This document shows positions 5,871 to 12,134 of a stretch of DNA of 12,134 nucleotides, in pieces; the stretch's first letter is position 1; each line of letters starts with the position of its first letter. A program made the position numbers and the translations under genes. Source of the stretch: Rubritepida sp. (GTDB lineage Bacteria; Pseudomonadota; Alphaproteobacteria; Acetobacterales; Acetobacteraceae); the NCBI GenBank assembly GCA_028291485.1, contig JAQGHZ010000141.1, forward strand, positions 1 to 12,134, read 5' to 3'. The notes below the pieces were generated by a model. It saw only the letters and a list, made by a program, of their open reading frames with translations, did not search any database and was not told the origin of the DNA.

Positions 5871-6113
5871 ATGTCGGATGTGACCATCGAAATCGAAGGC
5901 GACAGCGACGCCGCCGTGGCGCTGGCGCTGCTGCGCATGATCGCCGTGGCCGAAGGCAAGGAAGAGGTCGGCGATCGCGGCTGGTACCTCGAAACCTATG
6001 CCGCCTGCCTCGCCGTCGTGCGCGATGCCGACGTCATGGACCTCGACGACGAGGAGGAGGACGAAGAGGAAGAAGGCGAAGAGGGCGACGAAGCCGAGCC
6101 CGCCAAGGCCTGA
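5871..6113 (+). CDS. Small hypothetical protein with highly acidic C-terminal tail (80 aa)
   Basis: ATG at 5871 is preceded by GGAGGG 7 bases upstream, which selects it over an in-frame start at 5790. Residues 1-52 look like a small alpha/beta domain (VTIEIEGDSDAAVALALLRM, then WYLETYAACLAVVRD). Residues 56-77 are almost entirely Asp/Glu (DLDDEEEDEEEEGEEGDEAE). I do not recognise the family. The acidic tail suggests a nucleic-acid mimic, a cation-binding or a chaperone-like role, but that is speculation; simple GAG/GAA codon expansion could also produce it. The gene ends 23 bases before a strong terminator and converges with gatB. Confidence 0.75.
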   Translation: MSDVTIEIEGDSDAAVALALLRMIAVAEGKEEVGDRGWYLETYAACLAVVRDADVMDLDDEEEDEEEEGEEGDEAEPAKA

Positions 6114-6136
6114 ACGCCCGTCCGGACGAGGAACGG

Positions 6137-6177
6137 AGGGCCGGCCCAGGAGATTAACCCTTGGGCCGGCCCTTTTT
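6137..6177 (+). terminator. Rho-independent terminator after acidic small gene
   Basis: A 12-bp perfect stem, AGGGCCGGCCCA (6137-6148) with TGGGCCGGCCCT (6162-6173), around a 13-base loop, followed by TTTT. It serves the plus-strand transcript and sits in the short gap between convergent genes. On the minus strand no T run follows, so it would be a poorer terminator for gatB. Confidence 0.88.
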
Positions 6178-6183
6178 CGCGTT

Positions 6184-7632
6184 TCAGCCCAGCTTCTGCT
6201 TCAGCAACTCGTTGACCAGCGCGGGATTCCCCTTCCCCGCCATGGCCTTCATGGTCTGCCCCACGAAGAAGCCGAAAAGCCCCACCTTGCCGCCCTGGTA
6301 CTGCGCGATCTTGTCGGCATTGGCCGCCAGCACCGCGTCCACCGCGGCCTCGATCGCGCCCGTGTCGGTCACCTGGCGCAGGCCGCGCGTCTCGACGATC
6401 TGTGCCGGCGGCTCGTCCGCCTCCAGCATCGCCTCGAAGACGTCCTTGGCCAGTTTCCCCGATAATGTGCCGTCCGCGATCAGGTCCAGCAGCGCGCCGA
6501 GATTCTCCGCGCTGACCGGGCTGTCGGCGACCTCGCGCTTCAGGCGGTTGAGGGCGGCGAAGTAGTCGCCCGTCACCCAGTTGGCCGCGACCTTCGCGTC
6601 GCGCCCCTTGGCGACGATCTCGAAGAAGGCCGCGGTCTCCTTCTCGATGGTCAGCACATGCGCGTCATAGGGCGAAAGGCCGAGCGCCACGTAGCGCGCG
6701 CGCCTGTTATCCGGCAGCTCCGGCAGGCTCGCCTTGAGCTGGTCCACCCAGGACTGTTCCAGCACCAGCGGGGGCAGGTCCGGATCGGGGAAGTAGCGGT
6801 AGTCGTGCGCGTCCTCCTTGGACCGCATGGAGCGCGTGGTGCCGCGCGCCGTGTCGAAGAGCCGCGTCTCCTGCCCGACCGTGCCGCCGGATTCCCAGAC
6901 TTCGATCTGCCGCCGCGCCTCGGCCTCCACGGCCTGCATGACGAAGCGGACCGAGTTCACGTTCTTGATCTCGCAGCGGGTGCGGAACTCCTCGCCCGCC
7001 TTGCGGACCGAGACGTTCACGTCGGCGCGCATGGAGCCCTCGTCCATATTGCCGTCGCAGGTGCCGAGGTAGCGCACGATCTGCCGCAGCTTGGTGAGGT
7101 AGGCGCCGGCCTCCTCGGGGCTGCGCATGTCGGGCTCGCTCACGATCTCCATGAGCGCGACACCGGAGCGGTTCAGGTCGATGAACGACTTGCTCTGGTG
7201 CTGGTCGTGCAGCGACTTGCCCGCATCCTGCTCCAGGTGCAGGCGCGTGATGCCGATGTTCTTCGTGCTGCCGTCGGCCAACGTGATCTCGATCACGCCC
7301 GTCCCGATGATGGGATGCGCGAACTGGCTGATCTGATAGCCCTGCGGGAGATCGGCGTAGAAGTAGTTCTTCCGGTCGAAGCGGGACCAGAGGTTCACCT
7401 GCGCGTTCAGCCCCAGGCCCGTGCGCACGGCCTGCGCCACGCACTCGCCGTTGATGACCGGCAGCATCCCTGGAAAGCCCGCATCCACGAAGCTGACCTG
7501 GCTGTTCGGCCCGGCGCCGAAGGCCGTCGCCGCGCCCGAGAAGAGCTTGGATTCCGACAGCACCTGCGCATGGACCTCGAGGCCCACGACGACTTCCCAG
7601 GGACCGGTGTCCCCATCCAGCGTGTAGCTCAT
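6184..7632 (-). CDS. gatB: Asp-tRNA(Asn)/Glu-tRNA(Gln) amidotransferase subunit B
   Basis: The 482-residue product is full length for GatB. It shows VVGLEVHAQV (15-24), the kinase-like active-site stretch FDRKNYFYADLPQGYQISQ (85-103) and the family signature DLNRSGVALMEIVSEPD (152-168), then CEIKNVNSVRF. The C-terminal helical and YqeY-like tail domain covers roughly the last 150 residues and binds the tRNA. GatB activates the mischarged Glu-tRNA(Gln) or Asp-tRNA(Asn) by phosphorylation and accepts ammonia channelled from GatA. ATG at 7632 overlaps the gatA stop by four bases (ATGA), with AGGTGA about 5 bases upstream, so translation is coupled. It is the last gene of gatCAB and abuts the convergent terminator. 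Confidence 0.98.
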   Translation of the reverse strand: MSYTLDGDTGPWEVVVGLEVHAQVLSESKLFSGAATAFGAGPNSQVSFVDAGFPGMLPVINGECVAQAVRTGLGLNAQVNLWSRFDRKNYFYADLPQGYQISQFAHPIIGTGVIEITLADGSTKNIGITRLHLEQDAGKSLHDQHQSKSFIDLNRSGVALMEIVSEPDMRSPEEAGAYLTKLRQIVRYLGTCDGNMDEGSMRADVNVSVRKAGEEFRTRCEIKNVNSVRFVMQAVEAEARRQIEVWESGGTVGQETRLFDTARGTTRSMRSKEDAHDYRYFPDPDLPPLVLEQSWVDQLKASLPELPDNRRARYVALGLSPYDAHVLTIEKETAAFFEIVAKGRDAKVAANWVTGDYFAALNRLKREVADSPVSAENLGALLDLIADGTLSGKLAKDVFEAMLEADEPPAQIVETRGLRQVTDTGAIEAAVDAVLAANADKIAQYQGGKVGLFGFFVGQTMKAMAGKGNPALVNELLKQKLG

Positions 7633-9113
7633 GCCATCACCTGCGGTTTGGCTGTGAAGTTCGCGGCCCGCTCCAGCGCGGCGCCGACGGCAAAGACCGT
7701 CTCCTCGTCGAAGGCCTTGCCGATGACCTGCAGGCCCAGCGGCAGCCCCTGCCCGTCCAGCCCGGCCGGCACCGCGAGGCCCGGCAGCCCCGCGAGGTTC
7801 GCCGGCACGGTGAAAACGTCGTTGAGATACATCGTCACCGGATCGTCCTGCCGCTCGTCCATCGGGAAGGCCGAGGTCGGCGTGGCGGGCGTCACGATGG
7901 CGTCCACCTTCTCCCAGGCCTGGGTGAAGTCGCGGGCGATGAGCGCGCGGACCTTCTGGGCCTTCAGGTAGTAGGCGTCGTAATAGCCGTGACTCAGCAC
8001 ATAGGTGCCGATCATGATGCGCCGCCGCACCTCCGCGCCGAAGCCGGCCGCGCGGGTGCGCTCGTAGAGGTCGCGCAGGTCGGAATCGCGTTCCGTCACG
8101 CGCAGCCCGTAGCGCACGCCATCATAGCGGGCGAGGTTGGACGAAGCCTCCGCCGGCGCCACCACATAATAAGTGGGCAGCGCGTATTTCGTGTGAGGCA
8201 GGCTGATCGGCACGATCTCCGCGCCGGCGTCGCGCAGCCAGTCGAGCCCCTGCTGCCAGAGCGCCTCGATCTCGGGCGCCAGCCCCGGCATGGTGTATTC
8301 CGCCGGCACGCCGATCCGCAGGCCCTTCACCGAGCGCGTGCAGGCCGCGGCGAAGTCCGGCACGGGCCTATCGGCGCTCGTGCTGTCCTTCGGGTCGAAG
8401 CCCGCCATGCTGCGCAGCAGGATCGCGCAATCCTCGACATTGCGCGCCACCGGCCCCGCCTGGTCCAGCGAGCTCGCGAAGGCCACGATCCCCCAGCGCG
8501 AGCAGCGCCCATAGGTCGGCTTGATGCCGGCGATGCCGCAGAAGGCCGCCGGCTGGCGGATGGAGCCGCCGGTGTCCGTCGCCGTCGCGCCCATGGCCAG
8601 CCGCGCCGCCACCGCCGCCGCCGAGCCGCCGGAGGAACCGCCCGGCACCAGCCGCTTGGCTGGATCGTTGGCGCGCGACCACGGGTTCTCCACCGGCCCG
8701 AAGGCGCTGGTGGTGTTGGATGAGCCCATGGCGAACTCGTCCAGGTTCAGCTTGCCCAGGAAGACCGCGCCGTCGCGCTTGAGGTTGCCGCTGACGGTGC
8801 TCTCATAGGGCGGCACGAACTCGCCGAGGATCTTGCTGCCGGCCGTGGTGCGGGTCCCCTCCGTGCAGAAGAGATCCTTGATGCCGAGGGGAATGCCCTC
8901 CAGCGCGCCCACTTCGCCCTTGGCACGGCGGGCGTCCGAGGCGCGCGCGGCCTCCATCGCCGTCTCGGCGGTCACGGTGATGTAGGCGTTGAGGCGCGGA
9001 TTGTGCGCCTCGATCGCCTTCACATAGGCCCCGGTGAGCTCGACGGAGCTGATCTCGCGCTTGTCCAGCGCGCGCAGCCCCTCGGCGATCGTGTAATCGG
9101 TCGGACGCATCAT
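7629..9113 (-). CDS. gatA: Asp-tRNA(Asn)/Glu-tRNA(Gln) amidotransferase subunit A
   Basis: The 494-residue amidase-signature protein has the complete Ser-cisSer-Lys triad: Lys79 in GIPLGIKDLF, Ser160 in the PGGSSGGSAAAVAA loop, and nucleophile Ser184 in DTGGSIRQPAAF. GatA hydrolyses glutamine and passes ammonia through the complex to GatB. Two adjacent ATG codons (9113 and 9110) are possible starts. The first gives a four-base ATGA overlap with gatC, the second a one-base TGATG overlap; both imply translational coupling. Length and motifs match the family throughout, with no sign of frameshift. It lies in the order gatC-gatA-gatB, the common bacterial arrangement. Confidence 0.98.
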   Translation of the reverse strand: MMRPTDYTIAEGLRALDKREISSVELTGAYVKAIEAHNPRLNAYITVTAETAMEAARASDARRAKGEVGALEGIPLGIKDLFCTEGTRTTAGSKILGEFVPPYESTVSGNLKRDGAVFLGKLNLDEFAMGSSNTTSAFGPVENPWSRANDPAKRLVPGGSSGGSAAAVAARLAMGATATDTGGSIRQPAAFCGIAGIKPTYGRCSRWGIVAFASSLDQAGPVARNVEDCAILLRSMAGFDPKDSTSADRPVPDFAAACTRSVKGLRIGVPAEYTMPGLAPEIEALWQQGLDWLRDAGAEIVPISLPHTKYALPTYYVVAPAEASSNLARYDGVRYGLRVTERDSDLRDLYERTRAAGFGAEVRRRIMIGTYVLSHGYYDAYYLKAQKVRALIARDFTQAWEKVDAIVTPATPTSAFPMDERQDDPVTMYLNDVFTVPANLAGLPGLAVPAGLDGQGLPLGLQVIGKAFDEETVFAVGAALERAANFTAKPQVMA

Positions 9114-9403
9114 TCCACCACCTTCGGCACGCCGAAATATTCGCCCTCGCGATCGGGGGCATTGCGCAGCACGGCGTCGGCCTGGCCGCCATCGGTCACG
9201 GCGTCCTTGCGCCAGGGCAGCGCCACAGCCACGGGCGAGCCGCCGGCCATGGGCTCGACGCCGTCCGTGTTCACCGCCTGCAATTGCTCGATCCAGCCCA
9301 GGATGCCGTTGATCTCGGCCTGGAGCTTTTGGACCTCGGGCTCGTCGAGGCGCAGTCGGGCCAGGTTGGCGACGCGGCGCACCGCCGCGGCATCGAGCGA
9401 CAT
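9110..9403 (-). CDS. gatC: Asp-tRNA(Asn)/Glu-tRNA(Gln) amidotransferase subunit C
   Basis: A 97-residue protein starting MSLDAAAVRRVANLARLRLD, typical of GatC, with the middle helix INGILGWIEQLQAVNTDGVEP and the C-terminal LPWRKDAVTDGGQADAVLRN and EYFGVPKVVE. GatC wraps around GatA and GatB and stabilises the complex. ATG at 9403 is chosen because similarity begins there; the GGAAG upstream is a modest ribosome-binding site. The open frame extends far upstream but overlaps ruvX on the other strand and is non-coding. First gene of the operon, with its promoter necessarily in or beyond the 45-bp gap to ruvX. Confidence 0.97.
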   Translation of the reverse strand: MSLDAAAVRRVANLARLRLDEPEVQKLQAEINGILGWIEQLQAVNTDGVEPMAGGSPVAVALPWRKDAVTDGGQADAVLRNAPDREGEYFGVPKVVE

Positions 9404-9448
9404 ACCATCTACTTCCGTTCTTGAAGGGGGCGGACCATAAGGCCGGCC
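9404..9448. promoter_or_regulatory. Divergent 45-bp gatC/ruvX intergenic region
   Basis: Only 45 bases separate the start codons of gatC (minus) and ruvX (plus). Both promoters must overlap this gap or lie within the opposite coding regions. I see no convincing -35/-10 hexamers; TTGAAG (9420-9425) has no well-spaced -10. The arrangement would allow the two transcripts to influence one another. Confidence 0.4.
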
Positions 9449-9943
9449 ATGCCTCTCTTCAACATGGCCGATCTCCGCGCCGCCCTGCCTCGCCATATCA
9501 GGGTGCTGGGGCTGGACCCCGGGGCCAAGATCATCGGGCTGGCGCTCAGCGACGTCACGCTGATGCTGGCCAGCCCCTATGGGAGCGTGAAGCGGGGCAA
9601 GCTGAAGGCGAATGCGGCCGAGATCGCGGCGATCTGCGCCAAGGAGGGCGCAGGCGGATTGCTGGTGGGCCTGCCGCTCTCCATGGACGGGACGCGCGGC
9701 CCGGCGGCCCAGGCGGCCAGCGACTGGGCGCTGGCGCTGTCCGAGGCCACCGGCCTGCCCGTCGCCATGTGGGACGAGCGGCTCTCCAGCGCGGCGGTGA
9801 ACCGGGCCATGATCCAGGAAGCCGACATGACCCGGAAGCGCCGGGCGGCAGCCGTGGATGCCGCCGCCGCGGCCTATACCCTCCAGGCCGCCCTGGACGC
9901 GACTCGCCCCCGCTTGGAGGATGCCCCCCTGTCGCGCTATTGA
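9449..9943 (+). CDS. ruvX: Holliday junction resolvase-like RuvX/YqgF
   Basis: The 164-residue RNase H-fold protein shows RVLGLDPGAKIIGLALSD with first acidic residue Asp23, the GLPLSMDG loop (74-81), WDERLSS with Glu110, and the final Asp137 in VDAAAAAYTLQAALD. These are the expected metal-binding carboxylates. YqgF homologues are implicated in pre-16S rRNA 5'-end processing and, in some species, Holliday junction resolution; the sequence cannot separate these. ATG at 9449 follows AAGG at 6 bases; ATG 9464 (MADLRAALP) is a possible alternative. First gene of the plus-strand cluster, 44 bases before pyrB. Confidence 0.95.
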   Translation: MPLFNMADLRAALPRHIRVLGLDPGAKIIGLALSDVTLMLASPYGSVKRGKLKANAAEIAAICAKEGAGGLLVGLPLSMDGTRGPAAQAASDWALALSEATGLPVAMWDERLSSAAVNRAMIQEADMTRKRRAAAVDAAAAAYTLQAALDATRPRLEDAPLSRY

Positions 9944-9955
9944 CCCGCGGCGACC

Positions 9956-9991
9956 ATGAAAGGCACCGGCACGATGGCTTGGCGGGAATGA
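9956..9991 (+). other. Possible 11-codon leader ORF before pyrB
   Basis: ATG at 9956 opens a frame MKGTGTMAWRE whose TGA (9989-9991) overlaps the pyrB ATG by four bases (ATGA). pyrB itself lacks a clear ribosome-binding site, so coupling from such a leader would make sense. However, no ribosome-binding site precedes the leader ATG either, and there is no pyrimidine-run attenuator like that of enterobacterial pyrBI. This is a weak candidate. Confidence 0.2.
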
Positions 9992-10941
9992 GCGGCTTCT
10001 CCTACCCCATCCTCCCCACCGGCCATCTCCTCGCGATCGAGGGGCTGGAGCCACCCCATATTTCGGCCATGCTCGACCTGGCCGAGAGCTACGCGCTCCT
10101 CAACCGCCAGGGAAAGACCCAGCGCGACCTGCTGCGCGGCCGCACGCTGATCAACCTCTTCTTCGAGGACAGCACCCGGACCCGCACCAGCTTTGAGCTG
10201 GCGGGCAAGCGGCTGGGCGCTGATGTCATCAACATGTCCGTCTCCAACAGCAGCGTGAACAAGGGCGAGACGCTGCTCGACACCGCCGCGACGCTCAACG
10301 CGATGCACACCGACCTGCTGGTGATCCGCCATTCCCAGTCGGGTGCGCCCGCCCTGCTGAGCCAGAAGGTCGACGCCTCGGTCATCAATGCCGGCGACGG
10401 CATGCACGAGCACCCCACCCAGGCCCTGCTCGACGCCCTGACCATCCGCCGCCGCAAGGGACGCATCGAGAGCCTTGTCGTCGCCATCTGCGGCGACGTG
10501 CTGCATTCGCGGGTTGCACGCAGCAACATCCACCTGCTCTCGGCCATGGGCGCGCGCGTCCGCGTGGTCGGCCCGCCGACGCTCATCCCCGCCGAATGCG
10601 CCCGCCTCGGCGTCGAAGTGTTTCACGACATGCGCGCCGGCCTCGACGGCGCCGATGTGGTCATGATGCTGCGCCTGCAGAAGGAGCGCATGAGCGGCGG
10701 CCTCGTCCCCTCCCCGCGCGAGTTCTTCCGCTTCTACGGCCTCGATGCCGCGAAGCTCGCCTACACCAAGCCCGATTCCATCGTGATGCATCCCGGCCCG
10801 ATGAACCGCGGCGTGGAGATCGACAGCGCGGTCGCCGACGACCCCGAGCGCAGCGTCATCGGCGAGCAGGTGGAGATGGGCGTCGCCGTCCGCATGGCCG
10901 TGCTCGACATCCTCTCGCGCGACCTCAGGCGCAACGCCTGA
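9988..10941 (+). CDS. pyrB: Aspartate carbamoyltransferase catalytic subunit
   Basis: The 317-residue product catalyses carbamoyl phosphate plus aspartate to N-carbamoylaspartate, the first committed pyrimidine step. The carbamoyl-phosphate loop FFEDSTRTRTSFE (58-70), the mobile-loop NKGET with Lys92, HPTQALLD (142-149) and HPGPMNRG (268-275) are all intact. The start HLLAIEGLEPPHI is typical. ATG 9988 has no strong ribosome-binding site; TTG 9979 is an in-frame alternative, and the long upstream frame overlapping ruvX is non-coding. The stop overlaps the GNAT start by one base, and a dihydroorotase-like gene follows. That context suggests a PyrB-PyrC' holoenzyme as in Pseudomonas. No pyrI regulatory chain is present. 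Confidence 0.97.
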   Translation: MSGFSYPILPTGHLLAIEGLEPPHISAMLDLAESYALLNRQGKTQRDLLRGRTLINLFFEDSTRTRTSFELAGKRLGADVINMSVSNSSVNKGETLLDTAATLNAMHTDLLVIRHSQSGAPALLSQKVDASVINAGDGMHEHPTQALLDALTIRRRKGRIESLVVAICGDVLHSRVARSNIHLLSAMGARVRVVGPPTLIPAECARLGVEVFHDMRAGLDGADVVMMLRLQKERMSGGLVPSPREFFRFYGLDAAKLAYTKPDSIVMHPGPMNRGVEIDSAVADDPERSVIGEQVEMGVAVRMAVLDILSRDLRRNA

Positions 10942-11384
10942 TGCCGCGCCTTGCGAAGCCCGAGGAGGCCCCGGTGCTGCGCGCCCTCGTGCGCGACGCC
11001 TATGCCCATTACATGGCCCGGCTCGACCGCGAGCCCGCGCCCATGACCGACGACTACGCCGCGCGCATCGCCGCGGGCCAGGCCTGGATCGAGGAGCAGG
11101 ACGGCACCCCCGTCGGCGTCCTCGTCCTCGAGGATACGGAGGACGGGCTGATGCTGGACAACATCGCCGTCTCCTCCGCCCAGCGCGGCCGGGGCCACGG
11201 CCGCCGCCTGATGGACTTCGTCGAGGCCGAAGCGCGCCGCCGCGGCCATCGCCGGATCTGGCTCTACACGAACGAGAAGATGGTCGAGAACATCGCGATG
11301 TACACGCGGCTGGGCTATGCCGAGACGCACCGCGCCGAGCAGGCCGGCCACCGCCGCGTCTTCATGGAGAAGCACCTCGCATGA
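10941..11384 (+). CDS. GNAT-family N-acetyltransferase
   Basis: A 147-residue single GNAT domain. The acetyl-CoA-binding motif A is clear: LDNIAVSSAQRGRGHGRRLM (72-91, with the QRGRGHG pyrophosphate loop), followed by a helix and the WLYTNEKMVENIAMYTRLGY segment of motif B (107-126). The N-terminal part (VLRALVRDAYAHYMARLDREP) forms the variable acceptor side. ATG at 10941 overlaps the pyrB stop (TGATG), and its own TGA overlaps the next start (ATGA), so it is embedded in the pyr operon. The substrate is unknown; position in a pyrimidine operon does not by itself show a role in that pathway. Confidence 0.92.
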   Translation: MPRLAKPEEAPVLRALVRDAYAHYMARLDREPAPMTDDYAARIAAGQAWIEEQDGTPVGVLVLEDTEDGLMLDNIAVSSAQRGRGHGRRLMDFVEAEARRRGHRRIWLYTNEKMVENIAMYTRLGYAETHRAEQAGHRRVFMEKHLA

Positions 11385-12134
11385 AGCCCCTGCTCATCAC
11401 CAATGCCCGCCTGCTCGACCCCGCCTCCGGGCTGGATGCGACGGGGTCCGTGCTGATCCAGGACGGGCGGATCGCCAGCCTCAAGGGCACGCCCTCCGAG
11501 GGCGCCGACACGCTCGACGCCGCCGGCGCCTGCCTCTGCCCCGGCCTCGTGGACATGCGCGCCAGCATCGGCGAGCCGGGCGGCGAGCACCGCGAGACCA
11601 TCGCCTCGGCCGCCCTGGCCGCGGCGGCCGGCGGCGTCACCACCATCGCCGTCCTGCCCGACACCGAGCCCGCCCTGGACGACCCGGCGCTGGTCGAGTT
11701 CGTCATTCGCCGCGGCGAGGCCACCGGCAGCCTCACCCTCCTGCCCTATGCGGCTGCGACCCGGCATTGCGCGGGCAAGGATCTCTCGGAATTCGGCCTG
11801 CTGCGCGAGGCCGGCGCGGCCGGCTTCAGCGACGGCAACCGCGCCATCGGCAATGCGCGGACCATGCGGCTGGCCCTGTCCTATGCGCGCGCCTTCGGCG
11901 CCATGATCGTGCAGCACCCCGAGGAGCCGAGCCTGGCCGGCAATGGCTCCGCCACCGAGGGCGAGCTCGCCACGCGCCTCGGCCTGCCGGGCATCCCGTC
12001 GGCGGCGGAAGCGATCATGGTCGCGCGCGACATCGCGCTGGCCCGCCTCACCTCGGGCCACGTGCATTTCGGCCATGTCAGCACCGGCGCCGCGCTGGAC
12101 CTCATCCGCGCCGCCAAGGCCGAGGGCCTCCCAG
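11381..12134 (+). CDS. pyrC: Dihydroorotase-like protein lacking the metal-binding HxH (PyrC'/PyrX type), 5' part
   Basis: Open to the window end, 251 residues visible out of an expected ~420-430. The amidohydrolase fold is evident: LLITNARLLDPASG, then PGLVDM, AAAGGVTTIAVLPDTEPALDDP, HPEEPSLAGNG (His179) and HVSTGAALDLI (His232). In catalytic class I enzymes PGLVDM is followed by HxH; here residues 60-62 are Arg-Ala-Ser (DMRASIGEPG). The usual FSDDG is FSDGN. Loss of these ligands argues against dihydroorotase activity. In Pseudomonas a comparable inactive PyrC' is needed to assemble the PyrB dodecamer, and adjacency to pyrB supports the same role here. A separate catalytic pyrC should exist elsewhere in the genome. 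The symbol follows common annotation practice; pyrX would be more exact. Confidence 0.9.
   Translation, partial: MKPLLITNARLLDPASGLDATGSVLIQDGRIASLKGTPSEGADTLDAAGACLCPGLVDMRASIGEPGGEHRETIASAALAAAAGGVTTIAVLPDTEPALDDPALVEFVIRRGEATGSLTLLPYAAATRHCAGKDLSEFGLLREAGAAGFSDGNRAIGNARTMRLALSYARAFGAMIVQHPEEPSLAGNGSATEGELATRLGLPGIPSAAEAIMVARDIALARLTSGHVHFGHVSTGAALDLIRAAKAEGLP

Noticed and set aside
5998..6465. 155-aa plus ORF overlapping the acidic gene and gatB end
   Set aside because: It reads through the terminator hairpin and is a shadow of two better-supported genes.
6658..7971. 437-aa plus-strand ORF across gatB and gatA
   Set aside because: It lies antisense to two unambiguous genes; its His/Arg/Leu/Val-rich composition is what antisense frames of GC-rich genes give.
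9421..9987. Long 5' extension of the pyrB frame
   Set aside because: It overlaps ruvX in another frame, and PyrB similarity begins only at 9988.
9404..10054. Long 5' extension of the gatC frame on the minus strand
   Set aside because: GatC similarity starts at 9403; the extension is antisense to ruvX.
11315..12076. 253-aa minus-strand ORF opposite the dihydroorotase-like gene
   Set aside because: It is the antisense shadow of a clear amidohydrolase homologue.
1..12134. CRISPR array, intact insertion sequence or phage module
   Set aside because: No regularly spaced repeats, no transposase or integrase motif and no terminal inverted repeats were seen on reading both strands.

Overview
The window is about 12.1 kb of very GC-rich DNA from an alphaproteobacterium, probably an Acetobacteraceae (Roseomonas-like) member. 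This rests on the base composition, the GatCAB amidotransferase operon divergent from ruvX, a pyrB followed by an HxH-less dihydroorotase, and family resemblance recalled for several lineage-restricted proteins. No database was consulted.

Left part (1-4586) is an accessory-looking, eroded region. It holds the 3' end of a MetX-like alpha/beta hydrolase, two tiny convergent hypothetical genes whose stop codons abut, and a Tag-type DNA glycosylase with two opposite frameshifts 60 bp apart. Next come a cold-shock protein with its terminator, a minus-strand pair (a severely truncated SDR fragment coupled to a small membrane protein), a relic of a small conserved gene, and a lipoprotein-like exported protein. 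Two 30-bp segments exactly 900 bp apart flank the SDR/membrane pair and encode nearly the same decapeptide with almost only silent differences.

Middle part (4587-6177): tRNA-Ser(GCU) on the minus strand with encoded CCA, a YfcG/Ure2p-like glutathione transferase (minus), a TM2-domain membrane protein (plus), and a small protein with a strongly acidic tail (plus) that ends at a strong intrinsic terminator.

Right part (6184-12134) is core metabolism. On the minus strand gatC-gatA-gatB form a tightly overlapping operon for transamidation of Glu-tRNA(Gln)/Asp-tRNA(Asn). Divergently, only 45 bp away, run ruvX, pyrB (aspartate transcarbamoylase catalytic chain), a GNAT acetyltransferase and a dihydroorotase-like gene. 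The last three overlap by 1 and 4 bp. The dihydroorotase homologue lacks the metal-binding HxH motif, so it is probably the non-catalytic PyrC'/PyrX partner of PyrB; it runs off the window edge.

No CRISPR array, intact insertion sequence, rRNA or prophage gene is visible. I did not find a clearly novel multi-gene system. The most interesting signals are the compensating frameshifts in the glycosylase, the flanking decapeptide repeats, the truncated-SDR junction and the pseudo-dihydroorotase.
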